Assembly (NCBI GenBank): GCA_036744795.1
Contig: DAIOHK010000004.1
Location: 1-64,000, forward strand
DNA: 64,000 nt
Direction: 5' to 3'
Origin: UBA5486 sp036744795
Lineage (GTDB): Bacteria > Bacillota > UBA4882 > UBA10575
The notes below the pieces were generated by a model, which had not been told where the DNA came from, did no database searches, and saw nothing but the letters and a program-made list of their open reading frames with translations. Both the position numbers and the translations under genes were made by a program. Positions 16,489 through 26,443 of this stretch are shown in pieces (positions within the stretch are counted from its first letter, which is position 1; each line of letters starts with the position of its first letter).

Positions 16489-18348
16489 ATGAGAATGTTT
16501 AAAAATCGAAGGCGAGTTTTACTTATTGGGTTATTGATTTTAGGTATGAGTTTTAAAGTAAGTGCTAATGAAGAGTTTTACCCTCTTTCCGAAATAAAAC
16601 CGGGAATGAATGGAAAAGGATATACAGTTTATTCGGGAAGAAAGATCGAATCTTTCCCGGTCCAAGTGGTTGGTATTCTTAAGGGCCAGGGTTCAGTATC
16701 TAACTTAATTTTAATTAAAATTAATTGGGATCGGCCCCTTGGTATAGCTTCTGGGATGAGCGGTAGTCCTGTTTTTATTAATAAAAAGTTGGTAGGAGCT
16801 ATTGGCTACGGTTTCCAAAATGCCGATCCGCACTATGCTATGGTGACTCCAATTGAAGAAATGATTAAATTATGGGATGAACCGATAGTTAAGGAAGAGA
16901 AGTTTCATTTTTACCGGGGTGGTCTTACTGGTTACCAAGGAGTAGCTTTTAGTAGTAAACCACCGGGAGAATCGTGGCTATGGGCCAAACCGGTCTCTAC
17001 TCCTCTTTTTATCTCCGGATTTGGTCCACGGGCCAGCAAATACCTTTTCTCTGCCTTCCAGGATACTTGTTTATCTTCATATTTACTAGAGAGAACTGAG
17101 ACCTATTTAGAGAATAAAACATTGTTGCCTTTATTTTTCGGCTTTAAAAGTAAAAAGGATAATTTGACCAAGGAGAAGTTGGAACCTGGAAGTGCTATTG
17201 CCGTTACCTTAGTAGATGGTGATTATCAGGTCTCGGCTCTTGGGACCTTGACCTGGATTGAAAATGAGAGATTTCTCGGTTTTGGGCATCCCTTTTTAAA
17301 CAGGGGAGTAGTAGAATATGGGATTGGTGGGGCGGAGATTGTTGAGATCATTAATAGTAATATATTTCCCTTTAAAATAGGTATTGCTCTACCCCGTACC
17401 GGCCGGGTGATGCAGGACAGGGGGGCAGGAATTGCGGGAGAACTTCGCACCTTACCGCGAACAATTAAAGTACTGGCGGAAGTGAGCGATGATTCCTATC
17501 AATCTACCAAGCAGTATGAATTTACGGTAATCAAAGATGAAACTCTACTTTCAGGATTAGTTTTAGCAGGATTAGTGGATACAATCGATCGGACTCTGGA
17601 TCGGGTTGGACCTGGAACTGCTAAGGTGGAATTGGAGATTAAAGGTGAGAATATTCCGGTAATTCATAGGGAAAATCTTTTTTATGGCCAGGATGTGGCG
17701 GTTAGTGCATTAAAAGAGGTAGGAGAGATTCTCCAGATTGTAATGGAGAATGAATTTATCAACCCCGATTTAACCGAGATTGCAATCCAGGTGCAGGTGA
17801 ATCCGGAACGTTTAAGTGCAAAACTTATAAAAGTAGATATACCTAAAAAAGAATTTGAACCTGGAGAAAAAGTTACTTTAATGGGGAAAGTACGGCCTTT
17901 TCGTGGAGATGAGATTGACTTACCACTGGAGGTTGAAATGCCTAAAGAGGCGGGGAAATGGCTTGTTATGGTTTATGGGAGTGAATTTAGTTTGCTTCAG
18001 GAAGATTCGGGAGAAGTTAGTGGGAAAGATATAAAAGCAATGTATTTTGACTCATTTTCCAGCCTGGATGAGATCTTAAAGCTCTATTTAGAAAAGCCCC
18101 AAAATAACCAGTTAATAGCGGAAATTTTACCTATTGAACAAATGGGGGAATTCGGGGAAGAAGCGGATGAACTCAATCAGGAAGAGGAAATTGGGGAAAA
18201 GAGAAAATACTGGACAACAAATACCTCTTTTTATTTAACTGGAGAACAACAGATTATTATCGAGGTAGTGGACTCTGTAAAAAAAAGTAATAATGGCTTA
18301 AATAAAATTTTGTGCGAAAATGTTCAAAAAGAAATAGATATGAATTGA
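16489..18348 (+). CDS. SpoIVB-like S55 peptidase-domain protein, secreted
   Basis: A signal peptide (RRRVLLIGLLILGMSFKVSA) is followed by the S55 pattern EIKPGMNGKGYTVYSG and IASGMSGSPVF, where S93 in GSPV is the candidate nucleophile. SpoIVB itself cuts a membrane-associated regulator during sporulation. This 619-residue protein is longer, lacks an obvious PDZ domain, and has a long C-terminal beta-rich and then acidic part. It opens the envelope block, 210 bases before tamB, so a role in outer-membrane assembly or quality control is possible. ATG 16489 follows TAGGAG with an eight-base spacer, which is why the longer upstream frame was rejected. The catalytic histidine could not be assigned with confidence. 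Confidence 0.75.
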   Translation: MRMFKNRRRVLLIGLLILGMSFKVSANEEFYPLSEIKPGMNGKGYTVYSGRKIESFPVQVVGILKGQGSVSNLILIKINWDRPLGIASGMSGSPVFINKKLVGAIGYGFQNADPHYAMVTPIEEMIKLWDEPIVKEEKFHFYRGGLTGYQGVAFSSKPPGESWLWAKPVSTPLFISGFGPRASKYLFSAFQDTCLSSYLLERTETYLENKTLLPLFFGFKSKKDNLTKEKLEPGSAIAVTLVDGDYQVSALGTLTWIENERFLGFGHPFLNRGVVEYGIGGAEIVEIINSNIFPFKIGIALPRTGRVMQDRGAGIAGELRTLPRTIKVLAEVSDDSYQSTKQYEFTVIKDETLLSGLVLAGLVDTIDRTLDRVGPGTAKVELEIKGENIPVIHRENLFYGQDVAVSALKEVGEILQIVMENEFINPDLTEIAIQVQVNPERLSAKLIKVDIPKKEFEPGEKVTLMGKVRPFRGDEIDLPLEVEMPKEAGKWLVMVYGSEFSLLQEDSGEVSGKDIKAMYFDSFSSLDEILKLYLEKPQNNQLIAEILPIEQMGEFGEEADELNQEEEIGEKRKYWTTNTSFYLTGEQQIIIEVVDSVKKSNNGLNKILCENVQKEIDMN

Positions 18349-18558
18349 GTCATTAGCAGAGCCTGGTTTTTATTTGTAAATAATCCTTACAGGAACAAAT
18401 CAAGCTTATTAAACGTTAAAAATATTGTAACCTTAAGTAGTCGCTCATGAGTATTTTCTATAATATATTATAGTTAAACAAGCGATTACCAATTTATTGA
18501 ATTTATAATTATTTAAACTAAAGCAACGATGAATTACAGTAAAAGGAGGGAACAGGGT

Positions 18559-21500
18559 TTGCAATTGAACAGAAAGAAAATCCAGTTCCTTCTTATTATA
18601 TTTTTATCTCTATTGGTGATTACCCTGCTAGTTGGGAGAGTATTTCGTTATACCTCACTGGCAGCTCGGTTAGCAAATACTCTAGAAAAAGAGTTAGTCC
18701 GTCAGTTTTCTGCTGAAGTAAAGATTAGAGGGTTAGGGTTCTCTTTTGTATCGCCGGAGATATATGGTGCAGAGCTTCGAACATTAGAGGGGCGGCCTCT
18801 TCTTGCGGCAGAAAAGATTAGGATTAGTATCGACTGGATTAGTCTTCTCAGACATCATTCACTAGTGGATTCAATACGGCATATTGAGACGACTAATTCA
18901 ACTCTCTGGATTAGTAAGGATGAACAGGGAGAATTAACTTTCCGTTCTCTTTTTAAGGGGACTAATCTTCCAGAGACGGGAGAAAAAAAAGAAGTACCGC
19001 AGCTGACAATCAAACTTAAAAATTCTACTCTTAAGATGGATCTTAATGAAGAAGAATGGACATGGGGAGATTTCAGTAAAATTGATGGTACGGTTGATCT
19101 TCGGTCCTATCCATTAATTAAAGGATCAGCCACAGCTTCCAGTCTTATTGATCCGGGTGCCGAGGCAAGGGTAGAAGTGAAATACTCTGTTTTAAAGCAA
19201 AGAGGAGAATTTAATATATATGCTAAGAAGGCAACAGCTCCCCTGTGGGGAATTAAAGTCTTTAAATTATTGGGTTATGATCATGAATTTAAGGTAGAAG
19301 AAGGTAGCCTTGATGGCGATCTCCATTTTTTAATTGATGCGAAACGTTTGAAATTAGATTCTACCCGACTAGTATTTAATGATTCGCGATGGAAAATAGC
19401 CAGATTGCCTTATCCGGTAGAGAATTTAGATACTGATCTTACAATTGCTCAGAGCGGGATTGAGTTCCGGAGTTTTAAAGGAGAATATAACCAGAGCCGG
19501 ATTAGCCTTAAAGGAAGGCTTATGACTGATCCTGCTAGCTTGGATTTGGATCTATATGCTACTTCATTAAATTTAGTGGATTGGAGAAGTTTATTCCCGG
19601 GCTTAGAAAAATGGAAGGTGTCGGGAGTGGCTGATCTATCTTTAAAAATTACTGGAAGACTGAAGGATCCTCGTTTTCAGGGAGAAATACGGATTGATGG
19701 GGGAAGCCTGATAATACCTGAGCCTCAGGTTAATCTGGATGGGCTCCGTATTTTGGCGAAGGTGTCCGGAAAAGATCTGAATTTTTCATACTTGGAAGGG
19801 AATTTGGATGGAGCTCCCTTCTTTCTGAAAGGGAGTGTATCAGAATTTACGGATCCTCAGTTAAATCTTGCTCTCAAATTCAACAGTTTTAATCCTAGGA
19901 AAATTCTACCCCGTAGTTTTCCGGTTCAGGGCGGGCCAGTAGGAGGAAATCTTAAGATTACCGGGAGACTTTCTACTTTAGTGATAAATGGTGAATTATC
20001 TGCTAAGACTATTGAATGGAACGGAGAGAGTTTCCAAAATATAAAAATGGCTGGGGAATACAAGTGGAATAATGATTATCTAAGAGTTAATAAACTGAAT
20101 TTGAAAGTTTTGGAGAGTAGGACCATGGCTTCAGGGGAGATTATTAACCTGACCAGTACTCCTCTTGTTAGAGGAAAGGCTACTGTAGAGGGGCTTAATT
20201 TAAAGCAGATCCCCCGGGATCTGTTAGAAACAAACAAAATTCCTCCGCTCAAGGGATATGCTAATTTGAAAATAGATTTTCAAGGTCCTCTTTTGGATTT
20301 AATAGGCCAGGGAGAGCTGGAAATTACAGACGGAGCAGTTGATCGCTTTAATTATGATCATTTGCAGGTCTATTTCTCTTATAATCAGGAACGGATAAAT
20401 TCCCGGGCTTTTTTGAGTGAAAACGGGGGTAAAGCAATCTTTACTGGGTGGTTTGAACCCAAAACTAGGAAATACCAAGGGGATTTTTTGTTACGGAAGA
20501 TGACTTTTGATTCACAATTATTACCTGGGGATTTAATGGAAGTAAATGGCCTTTTCAATGGTGTTCTTACTCTAAAGGGGATTTTGGGATCTTCAGATTC
20601 ACTAACAGGCCGGGGTTGGCTGGAGATTCATAACTTATACTATGGTGATAAATATTGTGGCGTTTTAAAGCTACAGGGGGAAGCTAATTCAGGTCAGATT
20701 CAATTGAATGATTCTTTCTTGATAACAAAAGCAGGTCAGCTTAAGGTTACAGGAGAAGTCAATTGCGGGGACAAGCCCGCATATGATTTACAGGTTAATG
20801 GCGATAGAATCTTACTCAAAGATATTATGGCATTTCTCCCAAAGAAACTGGATTTAGAGGCGGATGGCCTGGCGGATTTAAATCTAAGAGTTGCTGGTTG
20901 GAAGAAACCTTCCATCCATGGTGAGATTCTGATTGATAGTTTAACATTTAATGATTATGATTTGGGCCGGGGGGAAGTTCGTCTTCGCTGGGAAGAGGGG
21001 AACATTTTTTTAGAAGAGGTAAATTTTGCTCAGACTGCCAGCTTCTTTCGGGGAAAAGGTTTAATCGATCAGAATCAAGGTTTGGATATACAAGTTGAGA
21101 CTAAGGATTTCCCTTTATCTTCTGTGAAGGAATTGTTGGGAAGGTATATTGATAACCAAGAAGTCTTAAGTAAAATATCCGGTAGCTTCAGTGGAAATGG
21201 ACGACTACAAGGAACTTTAAAAGCACCGGTATTTGAGGGAAATGTTTCCATTTTAGAACCTAAATTAGCCGGTTATGAACTGGACAAAGTCGAAGGAAAT
21301 TTAAGCTGGAAAGATAAAGTTATTATTGTAGATGAGATGGTTTTAAACCGGGCTGAAGAGGAGTTTAAAGTTTATGGGACAGTTATGCTGAATACAGCTA
21401 ATCCTTATTTAGATTTAGGTTTAAAAATAGAGGATGCCAGCCTCGCAAAAATTATGATGCTGATAGGTAGTTCACCTAAGGTTCGTATTGATGGAAAAGT

Positions 21501-23307
21501 TTCTGGATATTTACGGGTTCTAGGCCAATTCAATGAGCCGATTCTGAGACTGATCGCCCAATTTGAGGAAGGTGAAATTAATGGTTTTACTCCTTTAAAT
21601 GGAGAATTGGATTTACAACTTAAAAATTCTACAATTACCGTCAACCGCTTGATAGTTGATGATTCAGAGGGCGAATTGGCGGCGACCGCTGTGTATACCC
21701 CAGGAACTGAATTTAAACTTGCTGTTAATACGAAAGATTTCTCTATAATACCGATCTTTGGTTTAACAGGAGGCCAAAATTTGCCTAATGAGGGCCAGGT
21801 TGATCTCCACTTGAATCTGGATACCACGGTTGAAGGAATGAAAGGAGAATTTAGTGCATTAATCAAGGATACGATCTGGGGTAACTTTAAATTTTCTCCT
21901 TTGCGTCTTGCAGGTCAGCTCCAGGATGACTTATTACTATTGGATGGGGAAGAACTAGGGCCTAACCGGTTGTATGTCCAGGGGACGCTTCCTTTGAATC
22001 CGGAATGGTTTGGTTCTCTGCAATTGCCGACAACCTGGCCGCACCATGGGAGCCAAATTGATCTGGGAATTGGCGCGGAAAAAGTAGAAGCAATTTCTAT
22101 TAATCCATTTTTCTCTAAACCAATAATAAAAGCAGGAACAATTGATGGGTTGATCTCGTTAAATGGAAATTGGGATAATCCTTATTTAGTCGGGAGTATG
22201 AATATTAAAGGCGGGAGGGGAATAATTCCTTCGGTATCAGAAGAATTAAGGGAGGTTAATGGCCAGCTTTATTTTTCGAATAGAGGGGTAGAGATACGGG
22301 GGCTAAATAATAAAGAAGGCGGTTATTTAGAGGGGCGTTGTGGAAGTGGCCGTTTTCGTTTAGGGGGAAGTATTCTCTCTAAAGGAATTGAACCAGAGGA
22401 ATTCAGATTGCATTTAAAAGGGGATAATTTACATCTGAACCAGTCTTTCTTTGATGGATTAGTCACCGGAGAAATTGATTTAATCGGGCCGATTGAGAAT
22501 GTCGTTCTTCGTGGCCAGGCAGTAGTAAAAAAAGCCCGGATTGGAGTTCCTTCTTCCACCGGAGGGACTTTACCCTTTGATTTGAATTTGGATCTTAATC
22601 TTCAAGTTGCAAATGATGTTTATTTCCGGATGTATGGGATGGCTTATGTTCCATTTACCGGGAGGTTACATGTAGGAGGTTTTCTCAGTAAACCGGAGTT
22701 AACTGGAGAGTTTAATTCGTCCCGTGGTTGGGTGAATTTTATGGGCGATACCTTCCGGATTAAGCATTTGAAGGCTGAATTTCGCCCTGATTACAAAGTC
22801 TTCCCTTATGTGGAACTGGAAGCAAGCCGGTTTCTGGCAGGAGCAGAGGTAACTCTTACTACTCAAGGTTGGTCCGGTGAGTTTGAAAATTTAGTTATTA
22901 ATCCAAGTTCTAATCCGCCGATGAGTAAAGAAGAGATTCTAAAGCTTTTAAATTGGCCGGAGAAGATCAATGAGTTTGGGGTTGTTACGGTCGGTAACCT
23001 GTTTCAGGAGAATATTAATATGGTGGGAGATCTCTTTATTGGCCGTTTTCTTGACCAGTTCCGTGAGATTGTACCCATTGATTTTCTTACTCTGGAGCAA
23101 GATCGGGAAGAAGGGACCTTCTGGATGAATATGGGGAAATCATTGAGTGAGGATTTATATCTTTCCTATAGCCGCAGCCTGGCGCCTCTAGAAATTGAAC
23201 AATTATGGACATTGGAGTGGAGGTTAGCACCTAATGTATCATTACTTGGCGACTATTCCGCAAATGATGGCTTACGATGGCAATTACAATATAATCTGCG
23301 GTTTTAG
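18559..23307 (+). CDS. tamB: TamB-like translocation/assembly protein (AsmA superfamily)
   Basis: This is a very large inner-membrane-anchored periplasmic protein. TamB-type proteins form a hydrophobic groove across the periplasm and help move phospholipid or autotransporters to the outer membrane. Residues 5-25 form the membrane anchor. The rest is repetitive beta structure, and the last 350 residues carry the TamB C-terminal domain (FNSSRGWVNFMGDTFRIK and later NPPMSKEEILKLLNW). TTG 18559 has a strong AAAGGAGGG site; the ATG at 18529 lies upstream without one, so I prefer TTG, giving 1582 residues. It is followed by bamA after 140 bases, the classic TamB-Omp85 pairing. Confidence 0.88.
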   Translation: MQLNRKKIQFLLIIFLSLLVITLLVGRVFRYTSLAARLANTLEKELVRQFSAEVKIRGLGFSFVSPEIYGAELRTLEGRPLLAAEKIRISIDWISLLRHHSLVDSIRHIETTNSTLWISKDEQGELTFRSLFKGTNLPETGEKKEVPQLTIKLKNSTLKMDLNEEEWTWGDFSKIDGTVDLRSYPLIKGSATASSLIDPGAEARVEVKYSVLKQRGEFNIYAKKATAPLWGIKVFKLLGYDHEFKVEEGSLDGDLHFLIDAKRLKLDSTRLVFNDSRWKIARLPYPVENLDTDLTIAQSGIEFRSFKGEYNQSRISLKGRLMTDPASLDLDLYATSLNLVDWRSLFPGLEKWKVSGVADLSLKITGRLKDPRFQGEIRIDGGSLIIPEPQVNLDGLRILAKVSGKDLNFSYLEGNLDGAPFFLKGSVSEFTDPQLNLALKFNSFNPRKILPRSFPVQGGPVGGNLKITGRLSTLVINGELSAKTIEWNGESFQNIKMAGEYKWNNDYLRVNKLNLKVLESRTMASGEIINLTSTPLVRGKATVEGLNLKQIPRDLLETNKIPPLKGYANLKIDFQGPLLDLIGQGELEITDGAVDRFNYDHLQVYFSYNQERINSRAFLSENGGKAIFTGWFEPKTRKYQGDFLLRKMTFDSQLLPGDLMEVNGLFNGVLTLKGILGSSDSLTGRGWLEIHNLYYGDKYCGVLKLQGEANSGQIQLNDSFLITKAGQLKVTGEVNCGDKPAYDLQVNGDRILLKDIMAFLPKKLDLEADGLADLNLRVAGWKKPSIHGEILIDSLTFNDYDLGRGEVRLRWEEGNIFLEEVNFAQTASFFRGKGLIDQNQGLDIQVETKDFPLSSVKELLGRYIDNQEVLSKISGSFSGNGRLQGTLKAPVFEGNVSILEPKLAGYELDKVEGNLSWKDKVIIVDEMVLNRAEEEFKVYGTVMLNTANPYLDLGLKIEDASLAKIMMLIGSSPKVRIDGKVSGYLRVLGQFNEPILRLIAQFEEGEINGFTPLNGELDLQLKNSTITVNRLIVDDSEGELAATAVYTPGTEFKLAVNTKDFSIIPIFGLTGGQNLPNEGQVDLHLNLDTTVEGMKGEFSALIKDTIWGNFKFSPLRLAGQLQDDLLLLDGEELGPNRLYVQGTLPLNPEWFGSLQLPTTWPHHGSQIDLGIGAEKVEAISINPFFSKPIIKAGTIDGLISLNGNWDNPYLVGSMNIKGGRGIIPSVSEELREVNGQLYFSNRGVEIRGLNNKEGGYLEGRCGSGRFRLGGSILSKGIEPEEFRLHLKGDNLHLNQSFFDGLVTGEIDLIGPIENVVLRGQAVVKKARIGVPSSTGGTLPFDLNLDLNLQVANDVYFRMYGMAYVPFTGRLHVGGFLSKPELTGEFNSSRGWVNFMGDTFRIKHLKAEFRPDYKVFPYVELEASRFLAGAEVTLTTQGWSGEFENLVINPSSNPPMSKEEILKLLNWPEKINEFGVVTVGNLFQENINMVGDLFIGRFLDQFREIVPIDFLTLEQDREEGTFWMNMGKSLSEDLYLSYSRSLAPLEIEQLWTLEWRLAPNVSLLGDYSANDGLRWQLQYNLRF

Positions 23308-23447
23308 TAAAGATTTATAACATTTTCCTCCAAATTTACCGTAAAACTTTATTTTTGAAGAGAAGGGAAAGGGATGTTTCATAACGAATTTCCTTATAGG
23401 TATGACCCTCGAACGCATCTGCGGTCCCAAAAAAGGAGGCTAATCCG

Positions 23448-25256
23448 GTGATAAGGATGATTAAACCTAAATTATTTATAATATTGACATTTCTACTATT
23501 AATGCTGTCTGCATGGCCTGTATCTGCAGTGGGGGATGTTGTTCTCTCGGTAGAAGTTACAGGCAACCAAAAGATTAATGATGATCAGATCTTGCGGGCT
23601 ATTACAAATATCCGTCTGGGTGAACCTTTGAACCAGACATCGATCATCCAGGATCGGCAGGCGATAATGAATCTTGGCTACTTTAGTATGGTAGAACCTC
23701 ATGCTGAGGAATTCTTGGGCGGGGTTAAAGTGGTCTTTAAAGTAATAGAAAATCCTACGATTAAAGAGTTTAAGGTAGAGGGCCTAGAACGGATCAAACC
23801 GGAGGAGGTTACTCCCTTCCTTACTCAAAAGCCGGGGGAGGTCTTTAATTTTATTAAGACTATGAATGATCTGGTTATGGCTCAACAATATTTTAATGAA
23901 GAAAAAGGACTGTTGATTCCGCCGCTACGTGGAGATGCCAGTGAAATAAATGGTTTAATGGAGATTGATCCAGAGGGTCTGGTTACACTGCATCTATATG
24001 AAGCTAGATTGGGGAAGGTAATCTTTAAAGGATTGGAAAAAACACAGGAGTTTGTGGTGGCTAGGCAAATATCCTTAAAAGAAGGGGAGATTCTTGATTT
24101 TAACCAGCTGCGTGAGGATGTTCAACAATTAGCCAGGTTGCAATTGTTTGATGATATTAACCCCCGCCTGCAGCCAACGAATAATCCCAAGACGATGGAT
24201 CTGGTAATGGAGTTTAAAGAGGGGGAGAATCGTCAATTATCTCTAGGTGTCACTTATACACCAGTTGACAACCAGCTGTTAGGGAGTGTTGGTATTGTTG
24301 ATCCTAACCTAATGGGTCTGGGACAAAGACTCTCTTTTAATATGGAGCTTAATCCCAATAATGTATTCAATCTCAATTTTGAATTTAACGAGCCCTGGCT
24401 GGATACAAAAGAGACCTCTTTAGGATTGAAACTCTTCTCCAATCATACGCTTTCCTTATCCGGGACAGAAAAGGTTGATGGGAAAAACCCAGAGAATGAG
24501 AATCAGTACATTTATAAATACAATGAGAAACGGACGGGTTTGAATCTGACGCTCGGCCGCCCATTAAAGAGAAACTTGAGAGTGGATACTTCCTTCCAGA
24601 TGGAGCGAGTTACAATTGATCCTAAAGAATGGGTTCCTTTAAAAACTAACACTTATGAGCCGGATGCTGATAAAACTCTGGATTATCCTTCTGTTTCATT
24701 AAACACTTATCAGAAGGAGTACTGGAATAATAGCCTGGGTCTTGGTTTAAGTTATAATAAACTTCTGTATACTAAGACCTACACTACTGGTGGTTACTGG
24801 GCAAACTTAGGATTTAACCTTCATGGTGGTATCTTTGGCGGGGATTATAATTATCAACACCTTTATGGTGAATACAAGCAGTTTTATTCGCCCTTTAACA
24901 ATACTACTTTGGGTTACCGGATTAGGGGGGGTAAGATTTTAGGTTCGCCACCAGATTCCAGTAAACTTTATCTTGGAGGAGAATTATCACTGCGTGGGTA
25001 TGATATCAGGCATGTTGAAGGGGACCAGCAGGTACTGGCTAATGTAGAGTTAAGACAGAGGATTCCCAATATGGAAAATCTAGAGGCTGTTCTCTTTTAT
25101 GATTTAGGAACTGTTGATTTTGCTCGTTACTACCAAAGTTATGGAGTGGGTTTCCGTTATAATATACCGTTATTGGGACAATTACGTTTTGATTTTGCTT
25201 GGACTCCGGAAGGTGGTCAGCCTAAATTTAATTTCTTTTTTGGTGAGATGTTCTAA
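23448..25256 (+). CDS. bamA: Outer-membrane assembly factor, BamA/Omp85 family
   Basis: The protein inserts beta-barrel proteins into the outer membrane. A signal peptide (IILTFLLLMLSAWPVSA) is followed by about three POTRA repeats; the first reads VLSVEVTGNQKINDDQILRA. A 16-strand-type surface-antigen barrel runs from about residue 260. The LRGYD motif of Omp85 barrels appears in GGELSLRGYDIRHVEG. The last residue is phenylalanine (FFFGEMF), the usual C-terminal beta signal. With 602 residues and fewer POTRA domains than E. coli BamA (five), it could alternatively be the TamA partner of the upstream TamB. GTG 23448 follows AAAAGGAGG. Confidence 0.9.
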   Translation: MIRMIKPKLFIILTFLLLMLSAWPVSAVGDVVLSVEVTGNQKINDDQILRAITNIRLGEPLNQTSIIQDRQAIMNLGYFSMVEPHAEEFLGGVKVVFKVIENPTIKEFKVEGLERIKPEEVTPFLTQKPGEVFNFIKTMNDLVMAQQYFNEEKGLLIPPLRGDASEINGLMEIDPEGLVTLHLYEARLGKVIFKGLEKTQEFVVARQISLKEGEILDFNQLREDVQQLARLQLFDDINPRLQPTNNPKTMDLVMEFKEGENRQLSLGVTYTPVDNQLLGSVGIVDPNLMGLGQRLSFNMELNPNNVFNLNFEFNEPWLDTKETSLGLKLFSNHTLSLSGTEKVDGKNPENENQYIYKYNEKRTGLNLTLGRPLKRNLRVDTSFQMERVTIDPKEWVPLKTNTYEPDADKTLDYPSVSLNTYQKEYWNNSLGLGLSYNKLLYTKTYTTGGYWANLGFNLHGGIFGGDYNYQHLYGEYKQFYSPFNNTTLGYRIRGGKILGSPPDSSKLYLGGELSLRGYDIRHVEGDQQVLANVELRQRIPNMENLEAVLFYDLGTVDFARYYQSYGVGFRYNIPLLGQLRFDFAWTPEGGQPKFNFFFGEMF

Positions 25257-25300
25257 AGCAGTAGTAGATTTCTAGAAATAATAAAAGGAGATGTTTTCAA

Positions 25301-25858
25301 ATGAATAAGAAGATGGCTAAATGGTTGATTCCAACAGCACTAATTGCAGTTTTAGCTTTGGTGATTTCAGGTTTGGTGGGAGCACAAAGTAAAACTAAAT
25401 CCTCGGTGGGCTATATTGATATGCAACGTTTGCAAGAAGAACTACCACAATTTCGTGAACTTCAGGAGTTTTTAAATAGAAAAAATGCAGAGTTTAATTC
25501 TTTCGGTAATTATCTGCAAACTCAGCAAAACAACGAACTTCTTCAGTTAGAAAAAGAAAAGAATGCAGAGATAAAAGGGAAATCTCAGAATGAAATAAAA
25601 GCTATTGAAGAAAAATATCAGAAAAAAGCGATGCAGGTGGCAGAGGCTAACCAGAAAAAATTGGAGACAGAAAATTCCCGGCTATCAGGGGAAGTACAAG
25701 CTAAACATGAGGAAATTTTAGCTTCTATAAAGAAAGTCCTAGAGGAAATTGTGAAGAAGGAAGGCTATTCAATAGTCCTGGAGAAAAGTGTAGTTTATTA
25801 TGGCGGTGAGGATCTTACCGATAAAGTGATTGCCGGTTTCAAAACTACTGGTAAGTAG
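25301..25858 (+). CDS. skp: OmpH/Skp-family periplasmic chaperone 1
   Basis: This exported coiled-coil chaperone would hold unfolded outer-membrane proteins on their way to BamA. The hydrophobic export segment (WLIPTALIAVLALVISGLVG) is followed by VGYIDMQRLQEELPQFREL, the Skp start, and a long lysine/glutamate coiled coil. The C-terminal strand is YSIVLEKSVVYYGGEDLTDKV. It begins 44 bases after bamA, as in many diderm genomes, with AAAAGGAGAT before ATG 25301. The 185 residues match the family size. Confidence 0.9.
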   Translation: MNKKMAKWLIPTALIAVLALVISGLVGAQSKTKSSVGYIDMQRLQEELPQFRELQEFLNRKNAEFNSFGNYLQTQQNNELLQLEKEKNAEIKGKSQNEIKAIEEKYQKKAMQVAEANQKKLETENSRLSGEVQAKHEEILASIKKVLEEIVKKEGYSIVLEKSVVYYGGEDLTDKVIAGFKTTGK

Positions 25859-25882
25859 TATCTAGGAGTAAAAGGGGATATT

Positions 25883-26443
25883 TTGGTGAAAAACAGAAAA
25901 CTAGTAATATTAATTGTATTAGCTGTAGTCTTAGTCTCGGTTTCTATTTCCATTTATCTAAATAAAAAAGCTACTCCCCATTACCAATATGCTTATCTAG
26001 ATACAAACAAAGTAGTCCAGACTTATAATCAGTCAGCAGAATTTCAACAACTCTACCAAAAAGCAGAGAAAGAACTTAATGAATTTGGGCATTCTTTGCA
26101 AGAACAGATTAATAAAGAAGTCTCTGATCTGGAAAAAGAAAAAGAGAAGCAGAAGCAAGGAAAGAGTGCAGCAAAACAAAGAGCGCTTGATGAAGAGTAT
26201 GGCAAGAAACTACAAAAACTTTATGAAGAAAAGCAGGTTGAATTAGATAATAAAAAAGCCGAAATTTATGCTCAACTAGATCAGAATCTTCTTATGAAGA
26301 TTAAAGAAGCAACTGCCAAAATAGCTAAGAAGCGAGGGCTACCTTTGGTTGTAGATGAAAGAGCTATTTATTATGGGGGAATAGACCTCACAGAGCAGGT
26401 GCTTACCGTCCTTAAAAATGGCGGTGTGCAGGAGAATGAATAA
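25883..26443 (+). CDS. OmpH/Skp-family periplasmic chaperone 2
   Basis: This is a second Skp-like protein, clearly related to the gene before it. A membrane/export segment (VILIVLAVVLVSVSISIYL) is followed by YAYLDTNKVVQTYNQSAEF, a charged coiled coil, and the matching C-terminal strand LPLVVDERAIYYGGIDLTEQV. The export segment has no clear cleavage site, so it may stay anchored in the inner membrane. The start is TTG 25883 or GTG 25886, both after AAAAGGGGA. It arose by tandem duplication or is an old paralogue. Confidence 0.87.
   Translation: MVKNRKLVILIVLAVVLVSVSISIYLNKKATPHYQYAYLDTNKVVQTYNQSAEFQQLYQKAEKELNEFGHSLQEQINKEVSDLEKEKEKQKQGKSAAKQRALDEEYGKKLQKLYEEKQVELDNKKAEIYAQLDQNLLMKIKEATAKIAKKRGLPLVVDERAIYYGGIDLTEQVLTVLKNGGVQENE

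Noticed and set aside
21405..21866. Minus-strand frame antisense to tamB
   Set aside because: The serine/proline-rich product without a start signal lies inside a well-supported gene.
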